Shown here: piece after piece, positions 1 through 9,228 of the stretch
How positions within the stretch are numbered: the stretch's first letter is position 1
Layout of the letters: the number at the start of each line of letters is the position of its first letter
NCBI GenBank assembly: GCA_902470475.1
Contig: CABRGT010000003.1
Location: 21,281-85,280, forward strand
Reading direction: 5' to 3'
Length of the DNA stretch: 64,000 nt
From: an uncultured Porphyromonadaceae bacterium
GTDB taxonomy: Bacteria; Bacteroidota; Bacteroidia; Bacteroidales; Muribaculaceae
Notes under the pieces: generated by a model
The model's input: the letters and a program-made list of their open reading frames with translations, nothing else
What the model was told of the DNA's origin: nothing
Database searches by the model: none
Translations under genes and position numbers: made by a program

Positions 1-855
1 GAGCTTGTGGGCAAACTCCGTCATTCGTTTATGGTCAGCGACAAGCTTGCGCGCCATATGCAGTGTCTTCTCAGCCACGGATCCATGTTCGGAGTCTACA
101 ACTCCAATCTGCTTTTTCATGCCTCGATACCACTCAACGTTGACGGTACGTTCCGTGAAGTGGTAGTCTGCGGAAAACCGGTCAAGGGCCGTGAACTTAT
201 GAGCCGCGTAGGCTCTACCATCAGGGCTGCCTTCAACAGCGACTCACCCGACGATGTGCGTCAGTATGCCCGCGACTTTTTCTGGTATCTGTGGTCGGGG
301 CCTGATTCTCCGTTGTTCGACAAATCGAAGATGGCTACTTTCGAACGTCAGTTTATCGCCGACAAGAGCACTCACCGGGAGGTGGAAGGCCATTATTATG
401 CGTTGCGCAACAATCCGGAAATATGCGAGATGATCATGGATGAATTCGGAGCTACGGGACCGCACCGGCATATAATCAACGGACATGTACCTGTGCGCCT
501 CAACAAGGGTGAGACGCCCATTCGTGCCGATGGCCGCCTCATGGTCATCGACGGAGGCTTTGCCAAGGCCTATCACTCGACGACAGGCACTGCCGGATAC
601 ACGCTCGTGTTCCATTCCCGCGGTTTTCAGCTTGTAAAGCACGAGCCATTCACGTCGGCCGAGGACGCCATCATCCGCGGACTCGACATTTTAGGTACGA
701 CCGAAGTAGTGGAACTCTCGCAGCGACGCATGCGTGTGCGCGATACCGACAAGGGTACGGAACTTCAGTCGCAGATCGACGAGCTCGCCGAACTTCTGTT
801 CGCTTTCCGCCACGGCTATATAAAGGAGCAACCCGGCTACGGAAAGATTATGTGA
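1..855 (+). CDS. fbp: Fructose-1,6-bisphosphatase class III, C-terminal part (5' end outside window)
   Basis: The reading frame is open from base 1, so this is the last ~284 residues of a longer protein; the GTG at position 7 is not the real start. Class III (Fbp) enzymes of Firmicutes and Bacteroidetes are around 650 residues and hydrolyse fructose-1,6-bisphosphate to fructose-6-phosphate in gluconeogenesis in the cytoplasm. The visible segment holds the conserved metallophosphatase-like stretch GPHRHIINGHVPVR, then the GETPIRADGRLMVIDGGFAK region and the TGTAGYTL segment, all typical of the family's C-terminal half. The tail ends in a charged helix. The gene stops ~100 bases before dusB, which has its own promoter, so the two are probably separate transcripts. 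The family call is firm; nothing can be said about the N-terminus. Confidence 0.9.
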   Translation, partial: ELVGKLRHSFMVSDKLARHMQCLLSHGSMFGVYNSNLLFHASIPLNVDGTFREVVVCGKPVKGRELMSRVGSTIRAAFNSDSPDDVRQYARDFFWYLWSGPDSPLFDKSKMATFERQFIADKSTHREVEGHYYALRNNPEICEMIMDEFGATGPHRHIINGHVPVRLNKGETPIRADGRLMVIDGGFAKAYHSTTGTAGYTLVFHSRGFQLVKHEPFTSAEDAIIRGLDILGTTEVVELSQRRMRVRDTDKGTELQSQIDELAELLFAFRHGYIKEQPGYGKIM

Positions 856-930
856 CGCATTTCTCTGCCATAAGTGCTTTTTGCCAATAATTTTGCATAA
901 TTGGACTAATAATATTATCCGGAAACTTCG

Positions 931-938
931 TAACTTTG
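931..938 (+). promoter_or_regulatory. Bacteroidetes -7 promoter box for dusB
   Basis: TAACTTTG matches the Bacteroidetes -7 consensus TAnnTTTG and lies 18 bases before the dusB start codon. An obvious -33 TTTG is not clear. The short leader has no Shine-Dalgarno site. Confidence 0.6.
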
Positions 939-956
939 CACACAAATTCAATATAG

Positions 957-1955
957 ATGAAGATCGGCAATGTTGACATAGGCGATAAGCCCGTTGTTCT
1001 GGCACCTATGGAAGATGTCACCGACGCCCCTTTCCGCCAACTGTGCCGCGAGATGGGCGCTTCGCTGGCTTATACTGAGTTTGTGAGTGCTGATGCGCTT
1101 GTCCGCAACATCGAGGCCACGACCCGCAAACTGCGGCTTGACGATGAGCGTCCTACGGCTATTCAGTTGTACGGCCGCGAGACAGGTCCGATGGTCGAGG
1201 CGGCACTGATGGCCCAGGATGCCCGACCGGATTTTATTGATCTTAATTTCGGTTGTCCGGTCAAAAAAGTCGCAGGTAAAGGAGCAGGAGCCGGCATGCT
1301 GCGTAATATCCCGAAAATGCTTGAGATCACGGAGGCCGTTGTCAAGGCTGTCAGCCTTCCGGTCACGGTCAAGACGCGTATCGGCTGGGATCATGACAAT
1401 GTAGTCATTGTCGACCTTGCCGAGCGGCTTCAGGACAGCGGTATAGCCGCACTTACCGTTCATGGCCGTACACGCTCGCAGATATATACCGGCCAGGCCG
1501 ACTGGAATGTGATCGCCCGCGTCAAGGCTAATCCCCGGCTTACGATCCCCGTGATAGGCAACGGCGACATATGTACAGCCGATCAGGCGCGGCAGGCGTT
1601 TGAAGCGTCGGGAGTCGACGGCATCATGGTAGGCAGGGCTTCCATTGGCGCCCCATGGGTGTTCCGTGAGATTACAAATGGTCTGCGCGGATTGCGCGAA
1701 CATCTCACGACCGATGAAAAAATGGCCGTCATGCGCCGGCTTGTCAGCGAGAGCATAGAGCGGTTGGGTGAGATCCGGGGTATTCTGCATATCAGGCGGC
1801 ACCTTGCGGCTACTCCTCTGTTCAAGGGCATTCCTGATTTTCGTCAGACCCGCATCGCAATGCTTCGTGCCGACACGGCGGCCGAGCTGAATTCCATTCT
1901 CGACATGATAGAAGACAAATACCTGACAAATCATCACATAGCAGAGCATTTATGA
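957..1955 (+). CDS. dusB: tRNA-dihydrouridine synthase (DusB type)
   Basis: A 332-residue flavoenzyme that reduces specific uridines in tRNA D-loops to dihydrouridine using FMN and NAD(P)H. The N-terminal TIM barrel starts at once with the FMN-binding segment LAPMEDVTDAPFR (about residues 16-28). It is followed by DLNFGCPVKKVAGKGAGAGML with the catalytic cysteine (about 95-115), the HGRTRSQ motif, GNGDI, and the FMN phosphate-binding GIMVGRASIGAPW near residue 225. The C-terminal helical domain is complete, and the length fits the family. The stop codon overlaps the start of the next gene by four bases (ATGA), indicating translational coupling with the GIN-domain protein and possibly the flippase. 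DusB is the likeliest paralogue assignment, but the exact target uridine cannot be read from the sequence. Confidence 0.92.
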   Translation: MKIGNVDIGDKPVVLAPMEDVTDAPFRQLCREMGASLAYTEFVSADALVRNIEATTRKLRLDDERPTAIQLYGRETGPMVEAALMAQDARPDFIDLNFGCPVKKVAGKGAGAGMLRNIPKMLEITEAVVKAVSLPVTVKTRIGWDHDNVVIVDLAERLQDSGIAALTVHGRTRSQIYTGQADWNVIARVKANPRLTIPVIGNGDICTADQARQAFEASGVDGIMVGRASIGAPWVFREITNGLRGLREHLTTDEKMAVMRRLVSESIERLGEIRGILHIRRHLAATPLFKGIPDFRQTRIAMLRADTAAELNSILDMIEDKYLTNHHIAEHL

Positions 1956-2659
1956 AAAAGATACTCTTTCTCCTTTTTACTTTATCATCCGCTTTTATGG
2001 CACATGCCGAAGATGCGGCCGAGTACAGACTTGATGTCCATGATTTCGATCAGCTGAAGGTGACTGACGCGATCAATGTGGAGTATTACTGCTCCGAGGA
2101 TTCAGCCGGATGGGCGTACTTCACTTGTCCGCCTTCGATGGCTGAGCACCTTCTGTTTACAAATAATAAATCGCAGCTCCACATTCAGGTTGATCTATTG
2201 GAGCCGGTCGCCGATGATCTCCCTACCCTGAGGGTTTACTCGCGCACACTTTCGAAAGTTGAGAATTCGGCCGATTGCAAGATAGTTGTCAATAATCCGC
2301 AGCCCGTACAGAATTTCAAGGCACGGATAGTAGGCAACGGCATGATAGTGATCAAAGGACTTGAAGCCGGATCAGTCGATGCCGGAATCAATACCGGCAA
2401 AGGACACATGGTCATCAGCGGCACGGCATCGCGCGTGAAACTGTCAAATGTCGGCACGGGTCCTATGGAGGCCGGTGCGCTTCAGGGAACCAATGTGAAA
2501 GTCGTACTGCTCGGTACCGGCAATGTCGACTGCTGTGCTACGGAAACTCTCAGCGTTTATGGCGCAGGATCCGGAAAAATTTACTATGTGGGCAAGCCTC
2601 AGAAAATCGTCAACCGCTCGCTTGGTGTGAAAGCCATCGAACTTGGTGCGGAGGAATAA
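1952..2659 (+). CDS. Secreted GIN-domain (DUF2807) protein
   Basis: A 235-residue protein with a signal peptide (residues ~1-19, KKILFLLFTLSSAFMAHA) followed by a right-handed beta-helix-like domain of the DUF2807 / putative autotransporter-adhesin head GIN family. This is shown by repeated short strands with G-x-G turns such as VGNGMIVIKGLEAGSVDAG, VGTGPMEAGAL and LLGTGNVDCC. The early segment DFDQLKVTDAINVEYYCSE matches the family's usual opening, in which a short strand leads into the helix. The domain is common in Bacteroidetes envelope proteins; its biochemical function is unknown. There is no lipobox, so a periplasmic or surface location is inferred. The start overlaps dusB by four bases, and the flippase follows after 15 bases, suggesting one operon. 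I see no catalytic residues. Confidence 0.75.
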   Translation: MKKILFLLFTLSSAFMAHAEDAAEYRLDVHDFDQLKVTDAINVEYYCSEDSAGWAYFTCPPSMAEHLLFTNNKSQLHIQVDLLEPVADDLPTLRVYSRTLSKVENSADCKIVVNNPQPVQNFKARIVGNGMIVIKGLEAGSVDAGINTGKGHMVISGTASRVKLSNVGTGPMEAGALQGTNVKVVLLGTGNVDCCATETLSVYGAGSGKIYYVGKPQKIVNRSLGVKAIELGAEE

Positions 2660-2674
2660 ACTGCGCCGGCCGCA

Positions 2675-4174
2675 ATGGAAACTGACCGGGACCAGTCGTT
2701 GAAGACCCGCACGGCGCGGACGCTCAAGTGGAACGTTGTCGACCGTGTTTCGGCTCAGGTGTTGTATGCCGTCACCGGCATAATCCTCGCAAACCTTCTG
2801 TCTCAGGAAGATTTCGGCCTTGTCGGTGCGGTACTTGTATTTCAGGCATTCGCGTCGCTGCTTGTCGACAGCGGTTTTTCGTCGGCTCTTATCCAAAGGA
2901 AGGAACCGACACGGGCCGATTATTCTACAGTGCTGTGGTTCAACCTCTCGGTTGCCACGGCCATCTATGTAATTCTTTATTTCTGTGCTCCACTGATCGC
3001 CGACTGTTTTCAGGGCGACCGTCGTATAATTCCGCTTTCGCGGGTCATGTTCCTGACCTTCATTCTCAATGCCCTGTCAATTGTTCAGGTCAACCGGCTC
3101 ACCAAAAAGATGGATATGAAGATGGTAGCCGTGTCCAACAGTATCGGACTGGCTGTCGGCGCCGTCGTGGGCATATGGCTGGCCATTGCCGGCTATGGTG
3201 CATGGGCTATAGTATGGCAGAGCATAGTGAATGCTGCTCTGAAGTCGTTGGTCCTGTGGACGACACAGCGCTGGCTTCCGCTTCCGGTTTTTTCGTGGAA
3301 AATTCTTAAGAGCTATTTTAGAATCGGATCGCGGATGATGTTCACATCATTCCTCAACACCGTATTTCTTAATCTGTATTCGTTCTTTGTCGGTAATCGT
3401 GTAGGCATGGTATCGCTCGGTTACTATACTCAGAGCGACAAGTGGAGTAAAATGGGTATAATGTCGGTATACCAGGTGCTTACGTCGTCATTCTTGCCGG
3501 CGCTGTCAGCTGTGCAGGATGAACCGGAGCGGTTCAACCGCGTGAGCGCCAAGATGAACCGGTTTACTTCCTACATAATTTTCCCGGCGGTATGCTTCCT
3601 TGTGGCACTTGCGGCGCCAGTGTTCCATCTTCTGTTCGGAACAAAATGGGATCCGTCCATTATACTCTTTCAGCTATTGTTGGTCAGAGGGATTTTTACG
3701 GTTTTTATAGGATACTATAATAATGTCTTACTCGCTCTGGGGCATGCCCGAACTATCATGTGGATGGAGATTCTGCGCGACAGCGTGGCGATTGTGGCCC
3801 TTGTCGTCACGTTCCCGTATATGTCATTGACACTCCCCGGGGATTCTGTCTATGGCCTTACAATAATGCTTTACGGTCAGCTTCTGGCTTCATTTGTTAC
3901 CTGCGTCGTGACACTCGTGATGGTTTCCCGTCTGACATCGCGTCCGGTTCGCAGATATCTTGCCGACATGATGCCTTACGCGGCTCTGAGTCTGATTATC
4001 GCGTTTATCATGTGGTTTACCGGTACGTTCATCGGAAGTGCGCTGCTTTCGTGCGCTGTTCTCACTGCAGAGGCGATAATACTCTACATTGGTCTGAATT
4101 ATCTTAGCGGCTCTGTTATTCAGAAAGAGGTTATAGGTTTTATCAGAAAGAAACACCCGGCCGGAGACTCCTGA
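2675..4174 (+). CDS. Polysaccharide/lipopolysaccharide flippase of the MOP superfamily
   Basis: A 499-residue integral membrane protein with around 12-14 hydrophobic segments. It begins with a positively charged amphipathic stretch (KTRTARTLKWNVVDRVSAQV), which is the usual N-terminus of the Wzx-like Polysacc_synt_3 group. Members flip lipid-linked oligosaccharides across the inner membrane for O-antigen, capsule or exopolysaccharide assembly. Motifs include LANLLSQEDFGLVGA in the first helices and the GYYTQSDKWSKMG segment in the middle. No glycosyltransferases are adjacent, so the substrate is unknown and this may be a stand-alone flippase. It ends 68 bases before the end of the convergent repeat-protein gene; the hairpin between them has its U-tract on the minus strand. 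Confidence 0.85.
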   Translation: METDRDQSLKTRTARTLKWNVVDRVSAQVLYAVTGIILANLLSQEDFGLVGAVLVFQAFASLLVDSGFSSALIQRKEPTRADYSTVLWFNLSVATAIYVILYFCAPLIADCFQGDRRIIPLSRVMFLTFILNALSIVQVNRLTKKMDMKMVAVSNSIGLAVGAVVGIWLAIAGYGAWAIVWQSIVNAALKSLVLWTTQRWLPLPVFSWKILKSYFRIGSRMMFTSFLNTVFLNLYSFFVGNRVGMVSLGYYTQSDKWSKMGIMSVYQVLTSSFLPALSAVQDEPERFNRVSAKMNRFTSYIIFPAVCFLVALAAPVFHLLFGTKWDPSIILFQLLLVRGIFTVFIGYYNNVLLALGHARTIMWMEILRDSVAIVALVVTFPYMSLTLPGDSVYGLTIMLYGQLLASFVTCVVTLVMVSRLTSRPVRRYLADMMPYAALSLIIAFIMWFTGTFIGSALLSCAVLTAEAIILYIGLNYLSGSVIQKEVIGFIRKKHPAGDS

Positions 4175-4179
4175 TCGAT

Positions 4180-4216
4180 ATAAAAAGAAGAGACCATGCA
4201 TAGGCACGGCCTCTTC
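4180..4216 (-). terminator. Intrinsic terminator of the 4242-6487 gene
   Basis: A 13-bp stem (4187-4199 with 4204-4216, two G-U wobbles when read on the minus strand) has a four-base loop and is followed on the minus strand by TTTTTATAT. It lies between two convergent genes. It serves the minus-strand gene best and lacks a T-run on the plus side. Confidence 0.75.
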
Positions 4217-4241
4217 GATGTCTGTAGTCAGTTAAAACCTT

Positions 4242-6487
4242 TTATCTGCGGATATATACTTTCTTACCGTTGATGATATAGAATCCGGAAGGAAGGTTTT
4301 CGGCGTCAGTATCAATTTTTACACCCGACAGATCATAGATGCCGTTTGCCTCAGTTGCGGGAGTCGCGATATCAACGATCGAACTCGGTACCTGCTTGAC
4401 ACCGAATGTGCCGTCAGCGTTGTCTGTAATATCGTAGCCGTCGGCCAGATATTTTTCGGCAGGTTTTTCAGAAAATGTGCCGCCGGAAATTTCGACATTC
4501 GAATCTGCATCCGCGCTTATGGGGCCGTTGAATGTACCGTCTTTGATATAGATATTTGTATCATATTTTCCTATATTGTCGGCCTTTACGGACGCGATGT
4601 TGCCGTTGAATTCACCGCCGTTGACATTTATTGTTCCGCCTGAGTTGTATACATACAGCGGATAGTTGGCTGTATAGACTCCTCCGTTGACAGTCACGTC
4701 GCTGCCGTTGGAGGCCGCGAGGCAGCTTGCAAAGAATGAATTTGTCGCAGTATCAGTCATATCGCAGTCTGTGAAAACAGCGTTGCTTGCGATTACCTCG
4801 AATATCGGGCCGACGGAAGACGTTACCTTTACTCCGTCGAAATTGACGGTGCTATTGGGGCCTGCCTGGAATACACCTGCCGTCTGATGTGTGCTGTTGC
4901 AGATGTACTCGCCGCCATTAAGGTCTATGTCAACTGACAGATGATAGCCGTTGATGATGCTGAATGTATAGCTTTCGGTGAGCTCGACATTCACGTTGTT
5001 GAATGCCAGTGACTGAGCGTGGGTACGGAATGTGAACAGCGAACATCCATCAGTGCCGCCTTTGAAATTTACGTCGGATGCGATAAGCTTGGCCGTGCCA
5101 GAGGCTACGTTTTCGGCATCGCGGAAGTCAACGAATCCGTACGGTTTGGTGTTGGTCTCGGGAGTGATGATGCTGCCTCCGTGGCCGTCGATGGTAAATT
5201 CTACTCCGGAGAGGCGGAAGAGTCTGTTTTCCTCAACATTGTTGGTTATGGTCTTCCCGTTAAGATCAAGTGTGACGGATTTGGTCACGGGAATCATTGA
5301 GGGAATATCGATATCCTTGAACAATACGATAGTCTGATTCTCTTCGGCAGCTTCGAAAGCTTCGGCAAGAGTCTTGTATGGAGTCGTACCGACGAATGCA
5401 GCGATTTCAGAGTCAGTCGGGGCGGCAACATAAGCAACTTTACCATCGGCGGTTATGGTCTCGACCATTGTACTGTTTTCAGCGACTTCAATGCTGGAGC
5501 GCGCATCCATTGAGATAGGCCCGTTGAATGTCCCGCTTATAACGTTGACAAGAGATTCATGCTGAGCATTTGCGGCATTGTCGGCCTTTACAGACGCGAT
5601 TTTGCCGTTGAACTCGCCGCCGTTGACATTCAATGTGCCGCCGGAGTTGTAGATATACAGGGGATAATTGGCCGTATACACACCTCCGTTGACAGTCACA
5701 TCGCTGCCGTTGGAAGGCGCAATACAGCTGGCGAAATACGAATTGGTGGCGGTATTGGTCATATCGCAGTCGGTGAAGGTAGCTTTACTTGCTACGACGT
5801 CGAAAATCGGACCTACTGAAGTCGTTACCTTTACTCCGTCGAAATTGACGGTGCTATTGGGGCCTGCCTGGAATACACCTGCCGTCTGATGTGTGCTGTT
5901 GCAGATGTACTCGCCGCCATTAAGGTCTATGTCAACTGACAGATGATAGCCGTTGATGATGCTGAATGTATAGCTTTCGGTGAGCTCGACATTCACGTTG
6001 TTGAATGCCAGTGACTGAGCGTGGGTACGGAATGTGAACAGCGAACATCCATCAGTGCCGCCTTTGAAATTTACGTCGGATGCGATAAGCTTGGCCGTGC
6101 CAGAGGCTACGTTTTCGGCATCGCGGAAGTCAACGAATCCGTACGGTTTGGTGTTGGTCTCGGGAGTGATGATGCTGCCTCCGTGGCCGTCGATGGTAAA
6201 TTCCACTCCGGAGAGACGGAAGAGTCTGTTTTCCTCAACATTGTTGGTTAAGGTCTTCCCGTTAAGATCAAGTGTGACGGATTTGGTCACGGGGATCATG
6301 GTGGATACTTCCACGTCCTTGGAAAGTGTGATTGTCTGGCCCGGTTCGGCCGCTGCGAACGCTTCAGCGAGAGTCGGATACTCTATTCCGCTGATAGCAG
6401 CATCTTGTGCGCTGATAGTCAGGGAATTACCCCCCCCCATATCAGCATCAGCAGGATGAAAGGTTTGTGTAAAGAATTGGTCATCAT
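4242..6487 (-). CDS. Secreted parallel beta-helix repeat protein, signal peptide out of frame at a G9 tract
   Basis: The body (732 codons from an ATG at 6440) encodes two near-identical ~334-residue units rich in short beta-strands (LDLNGKT, VNGGVYTANYPLYI, GGEFNG), resembling right-handed beta-helix surface or adhesin proteins. It ends with GIYDLSGVKI and then LPSGFYIINGKKVYIR, a C-terminal tail shared with other secreted proteins of this window. A good signal peptide (MMTNSLHKPFILLMLIWGG) starts at 6487, 45 bases below a -7 promoter box. However, that frame meets a stop at once because the tract at 6430-6438 has nine Gs. With ten or seven Gs the signal peptide would run straight into GNSLTISAQDAAISG and give one exported protein of about 748 residues. 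The sequenced state is therefore 'off', or the tract is miscounted. The internal ATG inside the tract would give a protein that cannot be exported. Function is unknown. Confidence 0.75.
4470..6380 (-). repeat. Two tandem ~1002-bp coding repeats
   Basis: The two units start at YPTLAEAFAAAEPGQ (about 6380) and YKTLAEAFEAAEENQ (about 5378) and repeat with a period of 1002 bases. A block at 5821-6295 is almost identical to 4819-5293: I can find only about four substitutions, all near one end. The flanking parts have diverged more. Such patchy identity is typical of recent gene conversion or unequal crossing-over. Confidence 0.9.
6430..6438 (-). repeat. Homopolymeric G9 tract (candidate phase-variation switch)
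   Basis: Nine Gs on the coding strand sit at the join between the signal peptide and the mature part of the beta-helix protein. Nine Gs put the two parts in different frames; ten or seven restore one open frame. Long G tracts are well-known slipped-strand mispairing sites. Confidence 0.85.
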
Positions 6488-6531
6488 ATTAATATTGATT
6501 AGTAATTGTGTTTTTCGGGTGAAAACCAGCG

Positions 6532-6563
6532 CAAAAGTATAAATTTGTTTCCATAATCGCAAA
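6532..6563 (-). promoter_or_regulatory. Promoter of the beta-helix protein gene
   Basis: On the minus strand, TTTG (6563-6560) and TACTTTTG (6539-6532) form a -33/-7 pair separated by 20 bases. The predicted start of transcription is about 40 bases before the ATG at 6487, which supports that ATG, and not the one in the G tract, as the true start. The rest of 6488-6737 is AT-rich and holds no convincing gene. Confidence 0.65.
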
Positions 6564-6683
6564 TACTTGATTGCAGACATCTCATAAAAAATGTTAATCA
6601 AAATATCATCCAACTTCCGAATAATAAGCATGATGTATGTGTATGCCTGATTGTCGGTCATTGTCTGGGCAGATATAAATAAA

Positions 6684-6712
6684 GCCGGCGTCGGAAATGT
6701 CCCGACGCCGGC
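6684..6712 (-). terminator. Intrinsic terminator of dcp
   Basis: A perfect 11-bp GC-rich stem (6684-6694 with 6702-6712), seven-base loop, followed on the minus strand by TTTATTTATAT. It lies 25 bases after the dcp stop codon. Confidence 0.85.
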
Positions 6713-6737
6713 CGCAATTCAGTATTCTCAGTCTTGA

Positions 6738-8864
6738 TTATTTGGCAAGGCCACGGTTGCGGAGCAGCGGCTGAACCGAAGGCTCCTGGCCGCGGAAACG
6801 GACAAACAGCACCATCGGATCTTCCGAACCTCCGGCTTCAAGAACGTTCTTCTTGAATGATGCAGCTGTAGCCGGGTCGAAAACGCCTTTCTCTTTGAAG
6901 AGTTCGAACGCGTCGGTGTCAAGAACTTCGGCCCACAGATATGTATAGTAGCCCGATGCGTAGCCATCGCTGCCGAAAACGTGCTTGAAGTAGGCCGGAC
7001 GGTAGCGGTACGTGAGTTGTGCGGGCATGCCTAACTTTTCGGTGACCTGCTGTTCAAAAGCGGCAACGTCGACCGGGCCGTCGGGGTTCAGTTCGCCGAA
7101 TTCAAGGTCGAGCAATGCCGCGCCGCAGAGTTCGGCAGTCATGAAGCCCTGATTGTGTGTCGATGCGGCGGCAAGACGTTCGATCAGTTCGTCGGGAATT
7201 ACCGCACCGGTCTTGTAATGGTGGGCGTATTCCTTGAGCAGTTCGGGTTCGAGGGCCCAGTGCTCGTTGATCTGCGAGGGGAGTTCCACAAAGTCACGGT
7301 CGACATTCGTGCCGGCCTGGCTCTTGTAGCGTGCGCGGGTCAGCATGCCGTGGAGGCCGTGGCCGAATTCGTGGAATGTCGTTGCGACTTCGTCGAGCGA
7401 CAGAAGTGCGGGCATATCGCCGGCCGGACGTGTGAAGTTGCCGACGTTGAAGATGATCGGACGCGATGACGTACCGTTGTCCTCGGTCCACGAACCTTTG
7501 AACTCGCTCATCCATGCGCCCTGACGTTTCGAAGCGCGAGTGAAGTAATCGGTCATGAACACAGCGATGTGCTCGCCGGTCTTGGCATCGGTGACGTCGT
7601 AGACTACGACTTCGTCAAAATATTTGGGCGCATCCTTGATTTCGGTGAACTTGACGCCATAGAGCCGTTCGGCCAGAGTGAAGATTCCCTTGCGCACCTG
7701 ATCGAGCGGGAAGTAAGCGCGGACTTCGTTCTCGTCGATGTTGTATTTGTCGAGGCGGAGTTTCTCGGCGTAGTAATAGTAGTCCCAGGGTTCGATCGTG
7801 ATCTTATCGCCGTGGCTGTCGGCATATGCCTGCATCTCGGCTACTTCGCTGTTGACGCGTTCGACTGCCGGTTTCCATATCTGCATCAGCAGGTTGCGGG
7901 CATTGTCTACGCTCTTGGCCATGACATTGTCAGTCATGTACGCGCCGAAGTCCTTGAATCCGAGCAGAGCGGCTTTCCTGGCACGCACGTTGAGAATATC
8001 GCTGATCACAGGGAGATTGTTGTATTCGCCGTCCTGAGCGAGCGAGGTATATCCCTGGTACATCTGACGGCGCAGGTCGCGGTCGGCGGCATACTGAAGC
8101 ACGGGCAGGCGGCTTGGGGCATGCAGGGTAAATACCCATTTGCCTTCGCCGAGACCTCGGGCGGCAGCTTCTTCGGCAGCTACGGCAACAACGTTGGCAG
8201 GCAGTCCTGCGAGGCGCGCCGGATCGTCAACAACAATCTGGAAGGCGTTGGTGGCTGCAAGGAGGTTCTTGTTGAATTTGAGATACAGTGATGTCAGCTG
8301 AGTGTTCAGTGCCATCAGCTCTTTCTTTTGCGCTGTCTTCAGTAAAGCTCCGTTGCGGACGAAGTCCTTGTAATACTGTTCGATCAGCCGCTTTTGATCA
8401 ACGTCGAGACCGAGAGTCTCGCGATTATCGTAAAGATATTTGATGCGTTTGAACAGGGCATTGTTCATCGATACTGCATCTGAATGCTGTGAATACAGGG
8501 GATAGAGCTCCTCTGCTATAGCGATCATCTCGGGCGACGAATTTGATTCTTCGAGCGCAGAGAACACGAGCACTACCTTGTCGAGCGTGCGGCCCGACTT
8601 TTCAAGTGCGAGTATGGTGTTCTCGAACGTGGGCGTTTCCGAGAGGAAGCAGATGTAGTCGATTTCAGCGTTATGCTGCTCGATCCCCGCGCGGAGAGCC
8701 GGCAAATAGTCCTCGTACTTGATCTGATCGAACGGCGGAATCTCGTAGACCGTCGTATAGTTCTGAAGGAAAGGATTCGGACGTTGCATGTCTTCCTGTG
8801 CTGAACACGGTATGGCGGCCAGCATCGTGGCAGCTACCGCAAGATTTGTTATTGCATGTTTCAT
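6738..8864 (-). CDS. dcp: Peptidyl-dipeptidase, M3 family zinc metallopeptidase
   Basis: A 708-residue member of the thimet oligopeptidase family that removes dipeptides from the C-terminus of oligopeptides. The zinc site HEFGH is at about residues 498-502 (TTFHEFGHGLHGML), with the third ligand in the downstream segment FVELPSQINEHW; the conserved substrate-binding region FGSDGYASGYYTYLWAEVL is near the C-terminus. The start at 8864 was chosen because it begins a clear signal peptide (MKHAITNLAVAATMLAAIPC then SAQ); the frame stays open 51 codons further upstream but without protein-like sequence. Export to the periplasm is inferred from the signal peptide; a lipobox is not convincing (AIPC). 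It is probably transcribed alone and ends in a strong terminator. Confidence 0.93.
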   Translation of the reverse strand: MKHAITNLAVAATMLAAIPCSAQEDMQRPNPFLQNYTTVYEIPPFDQIKYEDYLPALRAGIEQHNAEIDYICFLSETPTFENTILALEKSGRTLDKVVLVFSALEESNSSPEMIAIAEELYPLYSQHSDAVSMNNALFKRIKYLYDNRETLGLDVDQKRLIEQYYKDFVRNGALLKTAQKKELMALNTQLTSLYLKFNKNLLAATNAFQIVVDDPARLAGLPANVVAVAAEEAAARGLGEGKWVFTLHAPSRLPVLQYAADRDLRRQMYQGYTSLAQDGEYNNLPVISDILNVRARKAALLGFKDFGAYMTDNVMAKSVDNARNLLMQIWKPAVERVNSEVAEMQAYADSHGDKITIEPWDYYYYAEKLRLDKYNIDENEVRAYFPLDQVRKGIFTLAERLYGVKFTEIKDAPKYFDEVVVYDVTDAKTGEHIAVFMTDYFTRASKRQGAWMSEFKGSWTEDNGTSSRPIIFNVGNFTRPAGDMPALLSLDEVATTFHEFGHGLHGMLTRARYKSQAGTNVDRDFVELPSQINEHWALEPELLKEYAHHYKTGAVIPDELIERLAAASTHNQGFMTAELCGAALLDLEFGELNPDGPVDVAAFEQQVTEKLGMPAQLTYRYRPAYFKHVFGSDGYASGYYTYLWAEVLDTDAFELFKEKGVFDPATAASFKKNVLEAGGSEDPMVLFVRFRGQEPSVQPLLRNRGLAK

Positions 8865-8901
8865 GGGCGTATGGGTTGATGTTCGTATAATAATACTTTG
8901 T

Positions 8902-9228
8902 CTATTCGCGGACCAGCAGCGGTATGTCGCCGTCGCGGTGCCAGTGGTCGGGAGCGGTGGCACCCTGGCGTAAAATGCGCAGTGTGCCGCTGTGGAATGT
9001 CGTAGCGGCAGTCTCATGGTCGAAGGGTGTGACCGTTACGGACTCCTCGCGGACCTTCACGAGCGAAAGGCCGTAAGTAGCGCCGCGATGTATCACTTTG
9101 CGTGCCACCACCGATTCACTGTATGCTTCTGTTCGTTGTGTCTGCATCTGAGCGGCGGGGAATGATTCGCCGCTGCGAGCGGCGGCCGTTGAGAGGTTCG
9201 TATCTGCGGCGCCGAACGAGACCGACAC
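8902..9228 (-). other. Unassigned open frame, possible gene remnant or overlapping gene
   Basis: A 108-codon frame begins with GTG and stays open upstream to about 9400 without an ATG. Its composition looks protein-like (ATYGLSLVKVREESVTVTPF, then TFHSGTLRILRQG) and it fills most of the otherwise empty 250 bases between dcp and the DUF4296 gene, but it overlaps the end of that gene in another frame. I recognise no domain. It could be the surviving 3' end of a broken gene whose frame was lost upstream, or a genuine unassigned small protein. Neither is proved. Confidence 0.3.
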
